From: Cytobacillus firmus
GTDB lineage: Bacteria; Bacillota; Bacilli; Bacillales; Cytobacillaceae
Length of the DNA: 64,000 nt
Assembly (NCBI RefSeq): GCF_023657595.1
Contig: NZ_CP098323.1
Span: forward strand, 1,884,001-1,948,000
Direction: 5' to 3'
Within the stretch, counting starts at the first letter, position 1; each line of letters opens with the position of its first letter. Shown here in pieces: positions 54,856 to 63,760 of this stretch. The translations under genes were made by a program, and so were the position numbers. Below the pieces are notes generated by a model. That model searched no databases. It was not told where the DNA came from and worked only from the letters and a program-made list of their open reading frames with translations.

Positions 54856-55948
54856 ACAATTACCAACACCATGTTATGTCATCGATGAAGCTCTTCTTGA
54901 ACAAAATTTAAAAATCTTAAAGGGAGTCATATAACGTACAGGATGTAAAATTCTATTAGCACAAAAAGCTTTTTCAATGACGGCAATGTATCCTCTCATT
55001 GGGAAATATTTAAGTGGGACAACAGCAAGCGGTTTATTCGAGGCTCTACTAGGCCATGAGGAAATGGGTAAAGAGAATCATATCTATTCCCCTGCTTATC
55101 GCGATGATGAAATCGATGAAATTATCTCCGTTTGTGATCACATTATCTTTAATTCTTTCTCACAGCTTGAAAAATATAAAGAAAAAGTCCTCCATTCCGG
55201 TAAAAAAGCAGGGTTGCGTATCAATCCTGAGTGTTCTACACAAGGTGAAAGTTCCATCTATGATCCTTGTACACCAGGTTCCCGATTTGGAGTAACCAAG
55301 GAGCATATTTGTCCTGAACTGCTTGAAGGTGTATCAGGTCTGCCTTTCCACACCCTTTGTCAGCAAAACTCTGATGATTTGGAAACAACCCTTGATGCAG
55401 TAGAGGAAAAGTTTGGAGCTTGGCTGCCAAGCATGGAATGGATCAACTTTGGCGGTGGTCATTATATTACAAAAGAAGATTATGATATTCCGAGACTTGA
55501 AGCTTGTATCAAGAGAATACAGGATAAATACGGTTTAGAAGTTTATCTTGAACCAGGAGAAGCAGTGGCTTTCAATGCAGGACATTTAGTTGCGACTGTA
55601 CTTGATACAATTCAAAATGGAATGGAGGTTGCCATCCTTGACACCTCTGCAACCTGTCATATGCCTGATGTGCTTGAAATGCCTTACCGTCCTTCTCTAT
55701 TCGGATCAGGAAAAGCAGGGGAGAAGCCATTTTTGTATCGTCTTGGCGGACAAACCTGTCTTTCATGCGATACTATTGGAGATTATTCTTTTGATCAGCC
55801 GTTAAAAAATGGAGATCGTTTGATTTTTGGGAATATGGCGGTATACACAATGGTAAAAAACAATACTTTTAACGGTATGCCATTACCAGCTATCCCTGTT
55901 AAAAAAAAGGGGCGGGGAGTATTGCATCGTGCATCAATTTGGTTATGA
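54845..55948 (+). pseudogene. nspC: Carboxynorspermidine decarboxylase, nonsense mutation at codon 30
   Basis: PLP enzyme of alanine-racemase-type fold that makes norspermidine or spermidine from the carboxy form. From ATG 54845 the frame reads LPTPCYVIDEALLEQNL ... GVI, then TAA (54932-54934), then RTGCKILLAQKAFS and onwards to 55948. Homologues carry Glu here, a one-base change from GAA. The PLP lysine (Lys41, in AQKAF) lies behind the stop but before the next ATG (codon 45), so re-initiation would give an enzyme without its cofactor lysine. Confidence 0.85.
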
Positions 55949-56092
55949 AGATTTTAAGATGAGACTCGCATAAAGGATAACAAGAAAGCCAATATGTTAA
56001 TTTTTGTATTATCGAAGCTATTTTGTATTATGTTTGATTTTGTATTGCAGTAGCTGCTTTAAGATATAGTACATGTTCATCTATCTAACTCC

Positions 56093-56121
56093 TTGACAAT
56101 AACGTTAAATTTAATTATTCT
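56093..56121 (+). promoter_or_regulatory. Promoter of the add riboswitch transcript
   Basis: TTGACA at 56093-56098, a 17-base spacer, TATTCT at 56116-56121. The aptamer begins about 24 bases further on. Confidence 0.75.
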
Positions 56122-56144
56122 TTTAAAAAACCTAATGAAATACT

Positions 56145-56213
56145 CAAATTCGTATAACTCCAATAATATGGTTTGGAGGTCTCTACCAGGAACCAATAAT
56201 TCCTGATTACGAA
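56145..56213 (+). promoter_or_regulatory. Adenine riboswitch aptamer (purine class)
   Basis: P1 is TTCGTA (56149-56154) with TACGAA (56208-56213). The P2 arm is ACTCCAATAATATGGTTTGGAGG-like and is followed by TCTCTACCAGGAACC and TTCCTGATTAC, the conserved purine-aptamer core (compare ATAATATGG, TTTCTACC). The specificity base before TACGAA is U, as in adenine-binding add and pbuE aptamers; guanine aptamers have C. Confidence 0.93.
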
Positions 56214-56259
56214 GAAGATACAAATTTTTTGTGTTTTCTTCGTAATCAGGAATTTTTTT
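56198..56259 (+). terminator. Riboswitch-controlled terminator before add
   Basis: AATTCCTGATTACGAAGAA pairs with TTCTTCGTAATCAGGAATT, then T5+. The 5' arm consumes the 3' strand of P1 and part of P3. Ligand binding should therefore prevent termination, giving an ON switch as in pbuE. Confidence 0.92.
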
Positions 56260-56283
56260 GTAAAAAAATGTAGGAGGTCCACT

Positions 56284-57285
56284 ATGAATTTTTCTATCAT
56301 GCCTAAAATTGAACTACACTGCCATTTGGATGGGAGTGTCAGACCTGAGACCATCATTGATATCGCAAAGAGTGAAGGCATCAGTTTACCTTCCTTTGAT
56401 AAAGAAGAAATTAAAGAAGAACTAATTGCCCCATTAGATTGCGAATCCTTAGATGGATATTTAAAAAGATTCTGCATCCCTAATTTAGTGATGCAGTCAA
56501 AGGAAAATATAAAACGAATCTCCTTTGAGCTTTTTGAAGATGCAGCAAAAGAAAATGTGAAATACATGGAGGTCCGCTTTGCCCCTTTACTTCATACGCA
56601 AAAGGGATTATCCGTAGAAGAAGTCATCCAAAGTGTGATTGAAGGGATGAGAGAAGCAGAAGAACAATTTGATATTAAAGGAAATATCATTTTGTCATGC
56701 ATGCGAACGATGAGTGTGGAAAGTGCTTTTGAGGTCGTCGAAAAGGGTAAAGCATTCCTTGGAGAAGGCGTTGTCGCCATCGACTTGTGTGCATCTGAAG
56801 AGGAAGGGTTCTGTGGAAAATTCATTGAACCGATCGCATTGGCCAGAGAATTTGGCTATAGAGTCACTATCCACGCTGGTGAAACGGGAATCGGTCAAAA
56901 TGTGCTGGAGGCCATTGAATGGCTAGGAGCTGAAAGAATTGGACACGGCGTATTTATTAAAGACTGTGAAAAGGCTTATAGGCTTGTAAAGGAAAAACAG
57001 GTTGTACTTGAACTGTGCCCAACCAGCAATGTCCAAACGAAAGCGGTAAACCAATTTAGCGAACACCCCATTTCTGACTTCCATCGGGATGGAATAAAAG
57101 TAACAGTTAATACGGACAACAGAACGGTATCGGATACAACGATGGCAAAGGAATGTGATATTGTTTCCAATGAATTTGCTATGAATGCTGAGGATTATAA
57201 ACAAATTTATATGAATAGTGTAGAAGCAGCTTTTGCAGATGAAGGGACGAAGGAAAAGCTGAAGAAATATCTACTGGACATTTAA
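56284..57285 (+). CDS. add: Adenosine deaminase
   Basis: Deaminates adenosine to inosine. 333 residues, zinc TIM barrel: ELHCHLDGS (His-x-His), MEVRFAP, IHAGETG, ERIGHG, ELCPTSNVQT, and VNTDNRTVSDT with the metal aspartate. GTAGGAGG stands 7 bases before ATG, 25 bases behind the riboswitch terminator. Expression should rise with adenine. Confidence 0.95.
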   Translation: MNFSIMPKIELHCHLDGSVRPETIIDIAKSEGISLPSFDKEEIKEELIAPLDCESLDGYLKRFCIPNLVMQSKENIKRISFELFEDAAKENVKYMEVRFAPLLHTQKGLSVEEVIQSVIEGMREAEEQFDIKGNIILSCMRTMSVESAFEVVEKGKAFLGEGVVAIDLCASEEEGFCGKFIEPIALAREFGYRVTIHAGETGIGQNVLEAIEWLGAERIGHGVFIKDCEKAYRLVKEKQVVLELCPTSNVQTKAVNQFSEHPISDFHRDGIKVTVNTDNRTVSDTTMAKECDIVSNEFAMNAEDYKQIYMNSVEAAFADEGTKEKLKKYLLDI

Positions 57286-57812
57286 AGTTAATATTGCCTA
57301 AAAAAAAGAAATAACAACTTGAGCGAGAAAGATGCATGACCCTGGCTGCTTTAATACAATCATGAGCAAGGGACATGAATAGGGGGACAGCACCTTTGTT
57401 TCCAACAATATTAAAAGTAAAAAGGCACTAGTAAATGAAGCTTTTCCCTGAATACCTTTTATAAAGTTTATTAGTCTTATCAGACAAGCATTCCAAAAAA
57501 GCAATGCGCCTGATTGCTGCTTTATACTTTTGAAATCAAGCTTCTTCTTGCTAGCTGACCTTTCCATTACTGAAACAAGTAAAAGCATGTGATTATTCTT
57601 TAGGCCACTCTTTATAAAGGGTGGCTAAAATATTTACAAAAAATTATCGAGAGATATGAGGGGGGGCTTGGGATGAATGTTTAGGTATATTGATTAAGGA
57701 ATGTAATCGAAGAATACAAAGTTAAAAATCAAACTTAATAAATAACAGAATAATGTGTATCATTAAGATAGAATTCTAGATTGTACCATTATGATTAAAG
57801 GAGTGCTTGTCT
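57286..57812. other. Gene-free stretch with a palindromic repeat copy
   Basis: Contains the second member of the interspersed palindrome family (about 57332-57396: GATGCATGACCCTGGCTGC ... AGGGGGACAGCACCTTTG). The remaining AT-rich sequence shows a GAAAGGCC-free 3' area and no gene until AAAGGAG at 57797. Confidence 0.5.
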
Positions 57813-59126
57813 ATGTTTAGGGTGGGGGTCGTCGGTCCACAATCCACTGTAGAAAGAATCATACATATCGCACAAGACTTAAAGTTAGATGTAATTTTTT
57901 TATCGTATCCGTATAAAGAAGTGCGGGAAACTGAAGATATAATAAGAAATAATAATAACAATGTTGATTTGTGGATTTTTTCAGGGAAAATTTCTTATAA
58001 CATTGCATGTGAAGCGGTAGGAAATACTGAAAAACAAATTTATATCGAACATACTGAAGCTGGAATTTTCAAAGGGCTTTTGGAGTTTGCATACAAAACG
58101 GGTTCTTTTTTAGATCATTTAAGTATAGATGAAATTTCAAAAAGTCATTTAGAGACTGCTTTTAACCAACTCAATATTAATCCCGAAAAGATTTATGTGA
58201 AAACTTTTTCCGAAAAAACTTCAACAGAAGAATTAATAGGTTTCCACAATCATTTATGGGAAAATGGTGAGACAAAAGGAGCAATCACTTGTTTTGAAGA
58301 AGTTTATTTACAACTTAAAGAAATGAGTGTTCCTGCATTCAGAATTTCAACAAGTGATATTGAAATCCGCCATACATTAAACATCCTTTCTGAAAAAATA
58401 AAGACTTTCTACTTTATGGAGTCCCAAGTTGCAGTTCAGCTATTTGAAATGGGACATTTAGAAAATCATTTCAAAAGTTCGAAACAAACATATCAGCTCC
58501 AGTATATGGAATTAAAGTTAAAAGAGATTTTAATAAACCTAAGTGAGCGGTTGAATGGATCACTAATTGAAAAAGGGCTTGGCCGCTATTTAATATTTAG
58601 TTCGCGCGGTGATAGTGAACGGGAAATACAAAAAATTGAAGAGACAGTAAACAAATTGATTTTGGAGTCTGGGTTGAAGGTGGGTGTAGGCATAGGATTT
58701 GGTGAAACTATATTTTCAGCGGAACTGAATGCGAACAATGCACTAAAACAATCCAAAGAGAGGTTTGGTTCAATTATTATTATTCACGAAAATGGTGAAG
58801 TCGTTGAAGTAGATGGTGAAAACATAGAAAAAATGGATTTTCCGTATTTTAATGATAAAAGCTTTATGACTAAACTTAAAAACGAGAAAATTAATGTTAA
58901 ACATTATATTGAACTATTTGCTTTAATAAGAAATGCAGGAATAAAAGAATTTACAGTTAAAGACATTTCAATTCAATTATCTAGGGATGAAAGAAATACA
59001 AGACGTTTCATAGAAAGTTTATGTGATGCCGGTTTAGCTGAATGTACCGGGGTGGAAGAATACCCGGCGAGGGGAAGACCGAGACGCGTTTACAAACTGA
59101 CAAACTCACCAAATAAAGTTGTTTAA
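57813..59126 (+). CDS. Regulatory protein with GGDEF-like and C-terminal HTH regions
   Basis: 437 residues from ATG 57813 (AAAGGAG 9 bases upstream). The N-terminal part resembles a receptor-like alpha/beta domain (VGVVGPQSTVERIIHIAQDL). The central part resembles a degenerate nucleotide-cyclase fold (LIFSSRGDSEREIQKIEETVNKL ... VGVGIGFGETIFSAELNANNALKQSK). The C-terminus is a winged-helix-like region (FTVKDISIQLSRDERNTRRFIESLCDAGL). It probably regulates the following transporter-argH pair. No exact family name is known to me. Confidence 0.65.
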   Translation: MFRVGVVGPQSTVERIIHIAQDLKLDVIFLSYPYKEVRETEDIIRNNNNNVDLWIFSGKISYNIACEAVGNTEKQIYIEHTEAGIFKGLLEFAYKTGSFLDHLSIDEISKSHLETAFNQLNINPEKIYVKTFSEKTSTEELIGFHNHLWENGETKGAITCFEEVYLQLKEMSVPAFRISTSDIEIRHTLNILSEKIKTFYFMESQVAVQLFEMGHLENHFKSSKQTYQLQYMELKLKEILINLSERLNGSLIEKGLGRYLIFSSRGDSEREIQKIEETVNKLILESGLKVGVGIGFGETIFSAELNANNALKQSKERFGSIIIIHENGEVVEVDGENIEKMDFPYFNDKSFMTKLKNEKINVKHYIELFALIRNAGIKEFTVKDISIQLSRDERNTRRFIESLCDAGLAECTGVEEYPARGRPRRVYKLTNSPNKVV

Positions 59127-59160
59127 GACTGTTGGGAATAATCACCTCAACAGTCTTTCT
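59127..59160 (+). terminator. Terminator of the regulator gene
   Basis: AGACTGTTG, loop, CAACAGTCTTTCT. Confidence 0.75.
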
Positions 59161-59324
59161 AATTTTAGGATAATAACTGAGAAAAAATTGTCTAAAAATT
59201 TTAAATTATTATTGCGTTTCATGGATGGGTTAAAATATAATTTATTTTAGGGTAAATATTATCTATTTACCCATATGTAAAATGATGTATTCGATAATAT
59301 TTAGTTTAAGGGGAGATTTTGTTT

Positions 59325-60848
59325 ATGGATCACATGGGTTTGGTGTCTTTAATACCACCGATTATTGCAGTAATTCTCGCAATACTTACAAAGAATGTTA
59401 TCGTGTCCCTGTTCTCCGGAGTGTATATTGGAGTCCTGATTCTTGTGGATGGCCGCCCTCTCGAAGCTACAATGGAAGTAATCGGAAACTTTATATTTCC
59501 GCAAGTAGCGGATAGTTACAATGCAGCAGTTTTAGTTTTATTATTCTTTATTGGCGGGTTTGTAGCACTTATGGAGAAGTCGGGTGGAGGGGCAGCACTT
59601 GCCTCAGGTGCAATAAAGTACATTAACACACGCGCAAAAGCACAAATCTCTGCGTGGTTTGGAGGAATTATCATTTTCTTTTCCGATTTGGGCACACCAC
59701 TAATCGTTGGACCGGTTTTTGAAAAGATTTTCGATAAAGCCAAAATCTCAAGGGAGAAGCTTGCATGGATTATCGATTCAACATCATCTCCCGTCGCAGT
59801 ATTGATCCCATTCATCGGATGGGGCGTATATATAATGGGGCTTATAAAAAAAGAATTTGAATTGCTGAACATAAACACATCTGAATTCAGTACGCTTATT
59901 CAAGTTATTCCATTTCAATTTTATGCACTATTGACCGTTTCAATGGTGCCTCTAGTGGCGTTGACGAAATTGGACTTTGGACCGATGGCAAAGGCGGAAA
60001 AAAGATTGCAGCAAACGGGCAATCTGTATTGGCCTGAGTCGAAACCTCTTAGAAAACCAGAAGATGTGGAGGGGATTACCAAAAATGGACATGCCGTATT
60101 AATTTGGCTGCCGCTATTGGTATTATTCATCACCCTTTTCGGATTGTTAATTTCATTCGGCTTCCCGTTTGAGCCGGTTCCAGGAAATGAATTCAGGGTT
60201 TCTTTAAGTGCTGCATACTTATTTGCGGCGTTATCGATTGTCGTCTTAATGATTATGTACAAAGTGAAAAAATTCGGCGAGATTATTGATATTTATACAA
60301 CTGGAATGCAGAAAATGGTTTACGTTGCAGTCACACTTGTCCTTGCTTGGTCGCTTGGCAAAGTAATTAATGAAATGGGAACTGCAGCGTTTATAGTTGA
60401 GGCGATGAAAGGAAATGTTCCATCGTACATCATACCTGCAATCTTATTCTTAGTCGGAGCGGGGATGTCTCTTGCATCCGGGACGTCATGGGGGACATTT
60501 GCGATTATGCTCCCAATAGCCATTCCCATGGCTGCTGGTCTCGATGCGCATTTGTTAGTTTGTATAGGAGCTGTTTTGTCAGGTGGTATTTTCGGGGATC
60601 ACTGTTCACCAATTTCCGATACGACGATCTTATCGTCAACAGGGGCAGGAGCGGATCATATCGATCACGTAAAAACGCAGTTTCCATATGCACTCATTAA
60701 TGCATCGATTGCATTAATCGGATTTCTCGTTGCCGGGATCACAGGAAGTGCATTCACTTTAATCTTGACGATAGTACTGCTTATAGCAACTGTTTTTCTA
60801 TTATCCAAAATACACACAAGAAAGTATAGTGAAAGGGTTGAATTATAA
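59325..60848 (+). CDS. NhaC-family transporter
   Basis: 507 residues with about 11-13 membrane helices. Motifs: LFFIGGFVALMEKSGGG, FFSDLGTPLIVGPVFEKIFDKAKISREKLAWIIDSTSSPVA, and SLASGTSWGTFAIMLPIAIPMA ... GGIFGDHCSPISDTTI. The family includes Na+/H+ and amino-acid antiporters. ATG 59325 lies 9 bases after GGGGAG. The stop is directly followed by the argH start, so it may carry the argH substrate or product. Confidence 0.87.
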   Translation: MDHMGLVSLIPPIIAVILAILTKNVIVSLFSGVYIGVLILVDGRPLEATMEVIGNFIFPQVADSYNAAVLVLLFFIGGFVALMEKSGGGAALASGAIKYINTRAKAQISAWFGGIIIFFSDLGTPLIVGPVFEKIFDKAKISREKLAWIIDSTSSPVAVLIPFIGWGVYIMGLIKKEFELLNINTSEFSTLIQVIPFQFYALLTVSMVPLVALTKLDFGPMAKAEKRLQQTGNLYWPESKPLRKPEDVEGITKNGHAVLIWLPLLVLFITLFGLLISFGFPFEPVPGNEFRVSLSAAYLFAALSIVVLMIMYKVKKFGEIIDIYTTGMQKMVYVAVTLVLAWSLGKVINEMGTAAFIVEAMKGNVPSYIIPAILFLVGAGMSLASGTSWGTFAIMLPIAIPMAAGLDAHLLVCIGAVLSGGIFGDHCSPISDTTILSSTGAGADHIDHVKTQFPYALINASIALIGFLVAGITGSAFTLILTIVLLIATVFLLSKIHTRKYSERVEL

Positions 60849-62177
60849 GTGAAACTTTGGGGCGGACGATTCACTAAACGTGAAGATGAAATCATGGAGA
60901 AATTCAATACATCTTTACCTGTTGATAATAGGCTGTATTATGAGGATATAACGGGAAGCATTGCACACGTAAAAATGCTTGTGAATTGTAAATTACTTAC
61001 AGAGTCTGAAGGTGATTTACTTATTAGTGGGCTGGAATCGATCATGAGCGATATAGAGTCCGGTGTATTAAAAGTGGAAGGCGAATATGAAGATATCCAT
61101 TCTTTTGTTGAAATGAATCTGACAACAAGAATTGGTGACACAGGAAAGAAACTTCATACTGCACGAAGCAGGAATGACCAAGTGGCGATTGACATGAGAC
61201 TTTATGCAAAAAATAAAGCCGGAGAAGTGGTGACTGTCCTTCAGCAACTTATCCATTCGTTAAATGAGAAAGCAGCAAATAATAACGTCATTATGCCTGG
61301 ATACACACATTTGCAAAGGGCACAGGTTATAACATTCGGCCATCATCTCGGTGCATACGTACAAATGTTTAGCCGGGACAAAAAGAGAGTCCAGAATGCC
61401 ATTGATATTTTGGATGAAAACCCGCTCGGATGTGGTGCATTAGCGGGAACAACACACAACATCGATCGTCAAATAACTACAGACATTTTAGGATTCGCTA
61501 AACCGGTAGACAACTTTTTAGACGGGGTAAGTGATCGGGATTACTTACTAGAACTCATGTCAAGTTTTTCAATTATAATGATGCACTTAAGCCGCTTAAG
61601 TGAAGAACTCATTCTCTGGAGCAGCCAGGAATTTAAATTTATTGAAATGGATGATGCCTATTCAACGGGCAGCAGTATCATGCCTCAAAAGAAAAACCCG
61701 GATGCAGCTGAACTTATTAGAGGTAAGACAGGCAGAGTATACGGTTCCCTCTTTTCATTGCTTACGACACTGAAAGGATTGCCGCTCACATACAACAAAG
61801 ACATGCAGGAAGATAAAGAACAGTTTTTTGATGCAGTCGATACAGTGATAGATTGCCTTGATATTATGTCAAAAATGATTGATACGCTCCTAGTAAAGGA
61901 AGAAAACATGAAAGCTGCCATTAAAGCAGGTTTCTTGAACGCAACCGAAGTTGCAGATTATTTAGTGAGCAAAGGGACTGCATTTAGAGATGCTCACGAA
62001 ATCGTCGGCAAGCTCATTATCTATTGTGAAGAGCAAAAGAAGGCGATTGAAGATTTAACGGTCGAAGAGCTGGCGCAGTTTAGCAGCAGCATAACAGACG
62101 ATATTTACGAATACATTGACTATGAGAACATATTAACCAAAGGGAACAAAAAACTAATCAAGCAGATTTCGGGATAA
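60849..62177 (+). CDS. argH: Argininosuccinate lyase
   Basis: Cleaves argininosuccinate to arginine and fumarate. 442 residues with all class signatures: KLWGGRFTK, TARSRNDQVAIDMRLY, GYTHLQRAQ, GCGALAGTTHNIDR and the mobile catalytic loop GSSIMPQKKNPD. GTG start immediately after the transporter stop. argG is not adjacent, which is unusual for a biosynthetic copy. Confidence 0.95.
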   Translation: MKLWGGRFTKREDEIMEKFNTSLPVDNRLYYEDITGSIAHVKMLVNCKLLTESEGDLLISGLESIMSDIESGVLKVEGEYEDIHSFVEMNLTTRIGDTGKKLHTARSRNDQVAIDMRLYAKNKAGEVVTVLQQLIHSLNEKAANNNVIMPGYTHLQRAQVITFGHHLGAYVQMFSRDKKRVQNAIDILDENPLGCGALAGTTHNIDRQITTDILGFAKPVDNFLDGVSDRDYLLELMSSFSIIMMHLSRLSEELILWSSQEFKFIEMDDAYSTGSSIMPQKKNPDAAELIRGKTGRVYGSLFSLLTTLKGLPLTYNKDMQEDKEQFFDAVDTVIDCLDIMSKMIDTLLVKEENMKAAIKAGFLNATEVADYLVSKGTAFRDAHEIVGKLIIYCEEQKKAIEDLTVEELAQFSSSITDDIYEYIDYENILTKGNKKLIKQISG

Positions 62178-62181
62178 AATT

Positions 62182-62224
62182 AAGCAAACAGGACCATTCG
62201 AAGAGGGATTGGTCCTGTTTGCTT
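62182..62224 (+). terminator. Terminator of argH
   Basis: AAGCAAACAGGACC and GGTCCTGTTTGCTT form a perfect 14-bp stem. Confidence 0.85.
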
Positions 62225-62300
62225 GTCAGTGTGGGCCTGACCATTTTTTTTGAAAAATCCAATTATTATATGGGAGGGCAGGATTTATATTCATGCCGGA

Positions 62301-62359
62301 AATGTGCCTGAACCGGCTACGATACTATGTTAATAAGCGAGGGGATAGGTACCTTTTTT
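62301..62359. repeat. Interspersed palindromic repeat, copy 3
   Basis: GTGCCTGAACCGGCTACG ... AGGGGATAGGTACC and T6, resembling the copies at 29518 and 57332. Confidence 0.5.
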
Positions 62360-62386
62360 CAGGATAACAATATAATCACGAATTCA

Positions 62387-62887
62387 TTATTCAGATACAA
62401 ACAATTTAAGCTCTTCCTTATCCAAAAAAATCGTACCTTCATATTTCATACCGATTTTTTCAAGCAGTCTGGAGGATGCATGATTGTCTAAGGATGTGAT
62501 GGCCAGGATCCGTTCCATATCCAGCTGTTCATGACCATATTTCAATGTAGCAGAAGCTGACTCGAACCCATAACCATGCGTTTGATATCTGGATAAAAAA
62601 GCAAAACCAATATCAACATTGTCTAAAGTATCTCGTTTTATCAATCCGCACATGCCAATAGGAGAGCTTCCTTCTTTTCGCTCGACGAGAAAAAGGCCAA
62701 AGCCAAATTGAGAATACATTTTCATTGGTCCGGTCAAAATATAATTCTTAGCATCGTCAAGAGTACGTACACTTTTATCGCCAATATAACGGATCCATGC
62801 AGGTTCATTTAAAAGTTCGAGAATGAATGCTGCATCATCTGTTGTTAACCAGCGGAGAATTAATCTGTCAGTTTCAAGTACTTTCAA
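62387..62887 (-). CDS. GNAT acetyltransferase, RimJ/RimL type
   Basis: 166 residues: LETDRLILRWLTTDDAAFILELLNEPAWIRYIGD, then IGFAFLSRYQTHGYGFESASATLKYG (acetyl-CoA loop region) and ITSLDNHASSRLLEKIGMKYEG. Transfers an acetyl group, usually to protein N-termini or small amines; substrate unknown. GAGGTG-like site before ATG on the minus strand. Confidence 0.9.
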   Translation of the reverse strand: MKVLETDRLILRWLTTDDAAFILELLNEPAWIRYIGDKSVRTLDDAKNYILTGPMKMYSQFGFGLFLVERKEGSSPIGMCGLIKRDTLDNVDIGFAFLSRYQTHGYGFESASATLKYGHEQLDMERILAITSLDNHASSRLLEKIGMKYEGTIFLDKEELKLFVSE

Positions 62888-63104
62888 TTATTTTACACCT
62901 CAATCAATACCCAGGCTGTTAACCTTATTTTTTTTAGCATGCTATAACAAATATACATCTTAAAGTAATAATGGAGCAAATTGAATTTTCATATTTCTTT
63001 ACTGGTAATTCTCCCATTGATTCACTAATGAGTTCTCCCTGTAAACCTGTTAGCCTTGAAAGTGGCCTGTTTTTGCCTAAAAACTACAAACAGGAGGTTT
63101 ACAA

Positions 63105-63635
63105 ATGAAAAATTTAGTAACATTTGTTGCTGCCATTTCACTCATTATGGGTTCATATAGCATGTTTCCTGCTGATCATTTTGATGCAGAGACAGTGGAT
63201 CAGAAAGCTGCAGAAACATTAACATATAAAAAAGTTGAGGTTGACGTGAAAGAGTCATCATCAACAGATAATCGCTTCATCAAAGAGGAAGAAAAAAAGC
63301 TGCTTGCACGTCTTGTACAGGCTGAAGCAAAAGGGGAGCCGTTTGAAGGAAAAGTAGCGGTTGCTGACGTGGTTCTGAATCGTGTCGAGCACGAACAATT
63401 CCCGGATACAGTCAAAGATGTTATTTATCAGAAGAATGCTTTTGAACCTGTTCAAAATGGTTCAATCAATGAACCGGCAAGTAATGAAGCAGTTCAGGCC
63501 GTTGAGACAGCTCTTATTGATAAGGAGCAAAACGAAGAGTTCCTATATTTTTATAACCCTGAAACAGCCACAAGCCAGTGGATTTTCTCACGTGAAGTTG
63601 TGAAAAAAATCGGCAACCATGCATTTGCTATATAA
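63105..63635 (+). CDS. Cell wall hydrolase, SleB/CwlJ family
   Basis: 176 residues. An N-terminal signal or anchor (about 1-25) is followed by the Hydrolase_2 domain at about 62-176: KLLARLVQAEAKGEPFEGKVAVADVVLNRVEHEQFPDTVKDVIY, FYNPETATSQWIFSREVVKKIGNHAFA. SleB and CwlJ open the spore cortex on germination; this short form lacks the peptidoglycan-binding domain and resembles YkvT-like enzymes. CAGGAGG before ATG. Confidence 0.92.
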   Translation: MKNLVTFVAAISLIMGSYSMFPADHFDAETVDQKAAETLTYKKVEVDVKESSSTDNRFIKEEEKKLLARLVQAEAKGEPFEGKVAVADVVLNRVEHEQFPDTVKDVIYQKNAFEPVQNGSINEPASNEAVQAVETALIDKEQNEEFLYFYNPETATSQWIFSREVVKKIGNHAFAI

Positions 63636-63636
63636 A

Positions 63637-63671
63637 GGCGCGTACAGCATAAAAGCTGCGCGCTTTTTTGT
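63637..63671 (+). terminator. Terminator of the hydrolase gene
   Basis: GCGCGTACAGC, loop, GCTGCGCGC followed by Ts. Confidence 0.85.
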
Positions 63672-63760
63672 TGGAGAAAAAATGAAATTGGAGAAGGAAT
63701 ATTAAGAAAGAAAGAGAAAATAATTCAAGGGAAATAATTCCAATAAGGGGGATCTTTAAA

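Noticed and set aside
54932..54934. Recoding of the internal stop in the decarboxylase gene
   Set aside because: The codon is TAA, not TGA; tRNA-Sec could not read it, and homologues have an ordinary Glu codon one base away.
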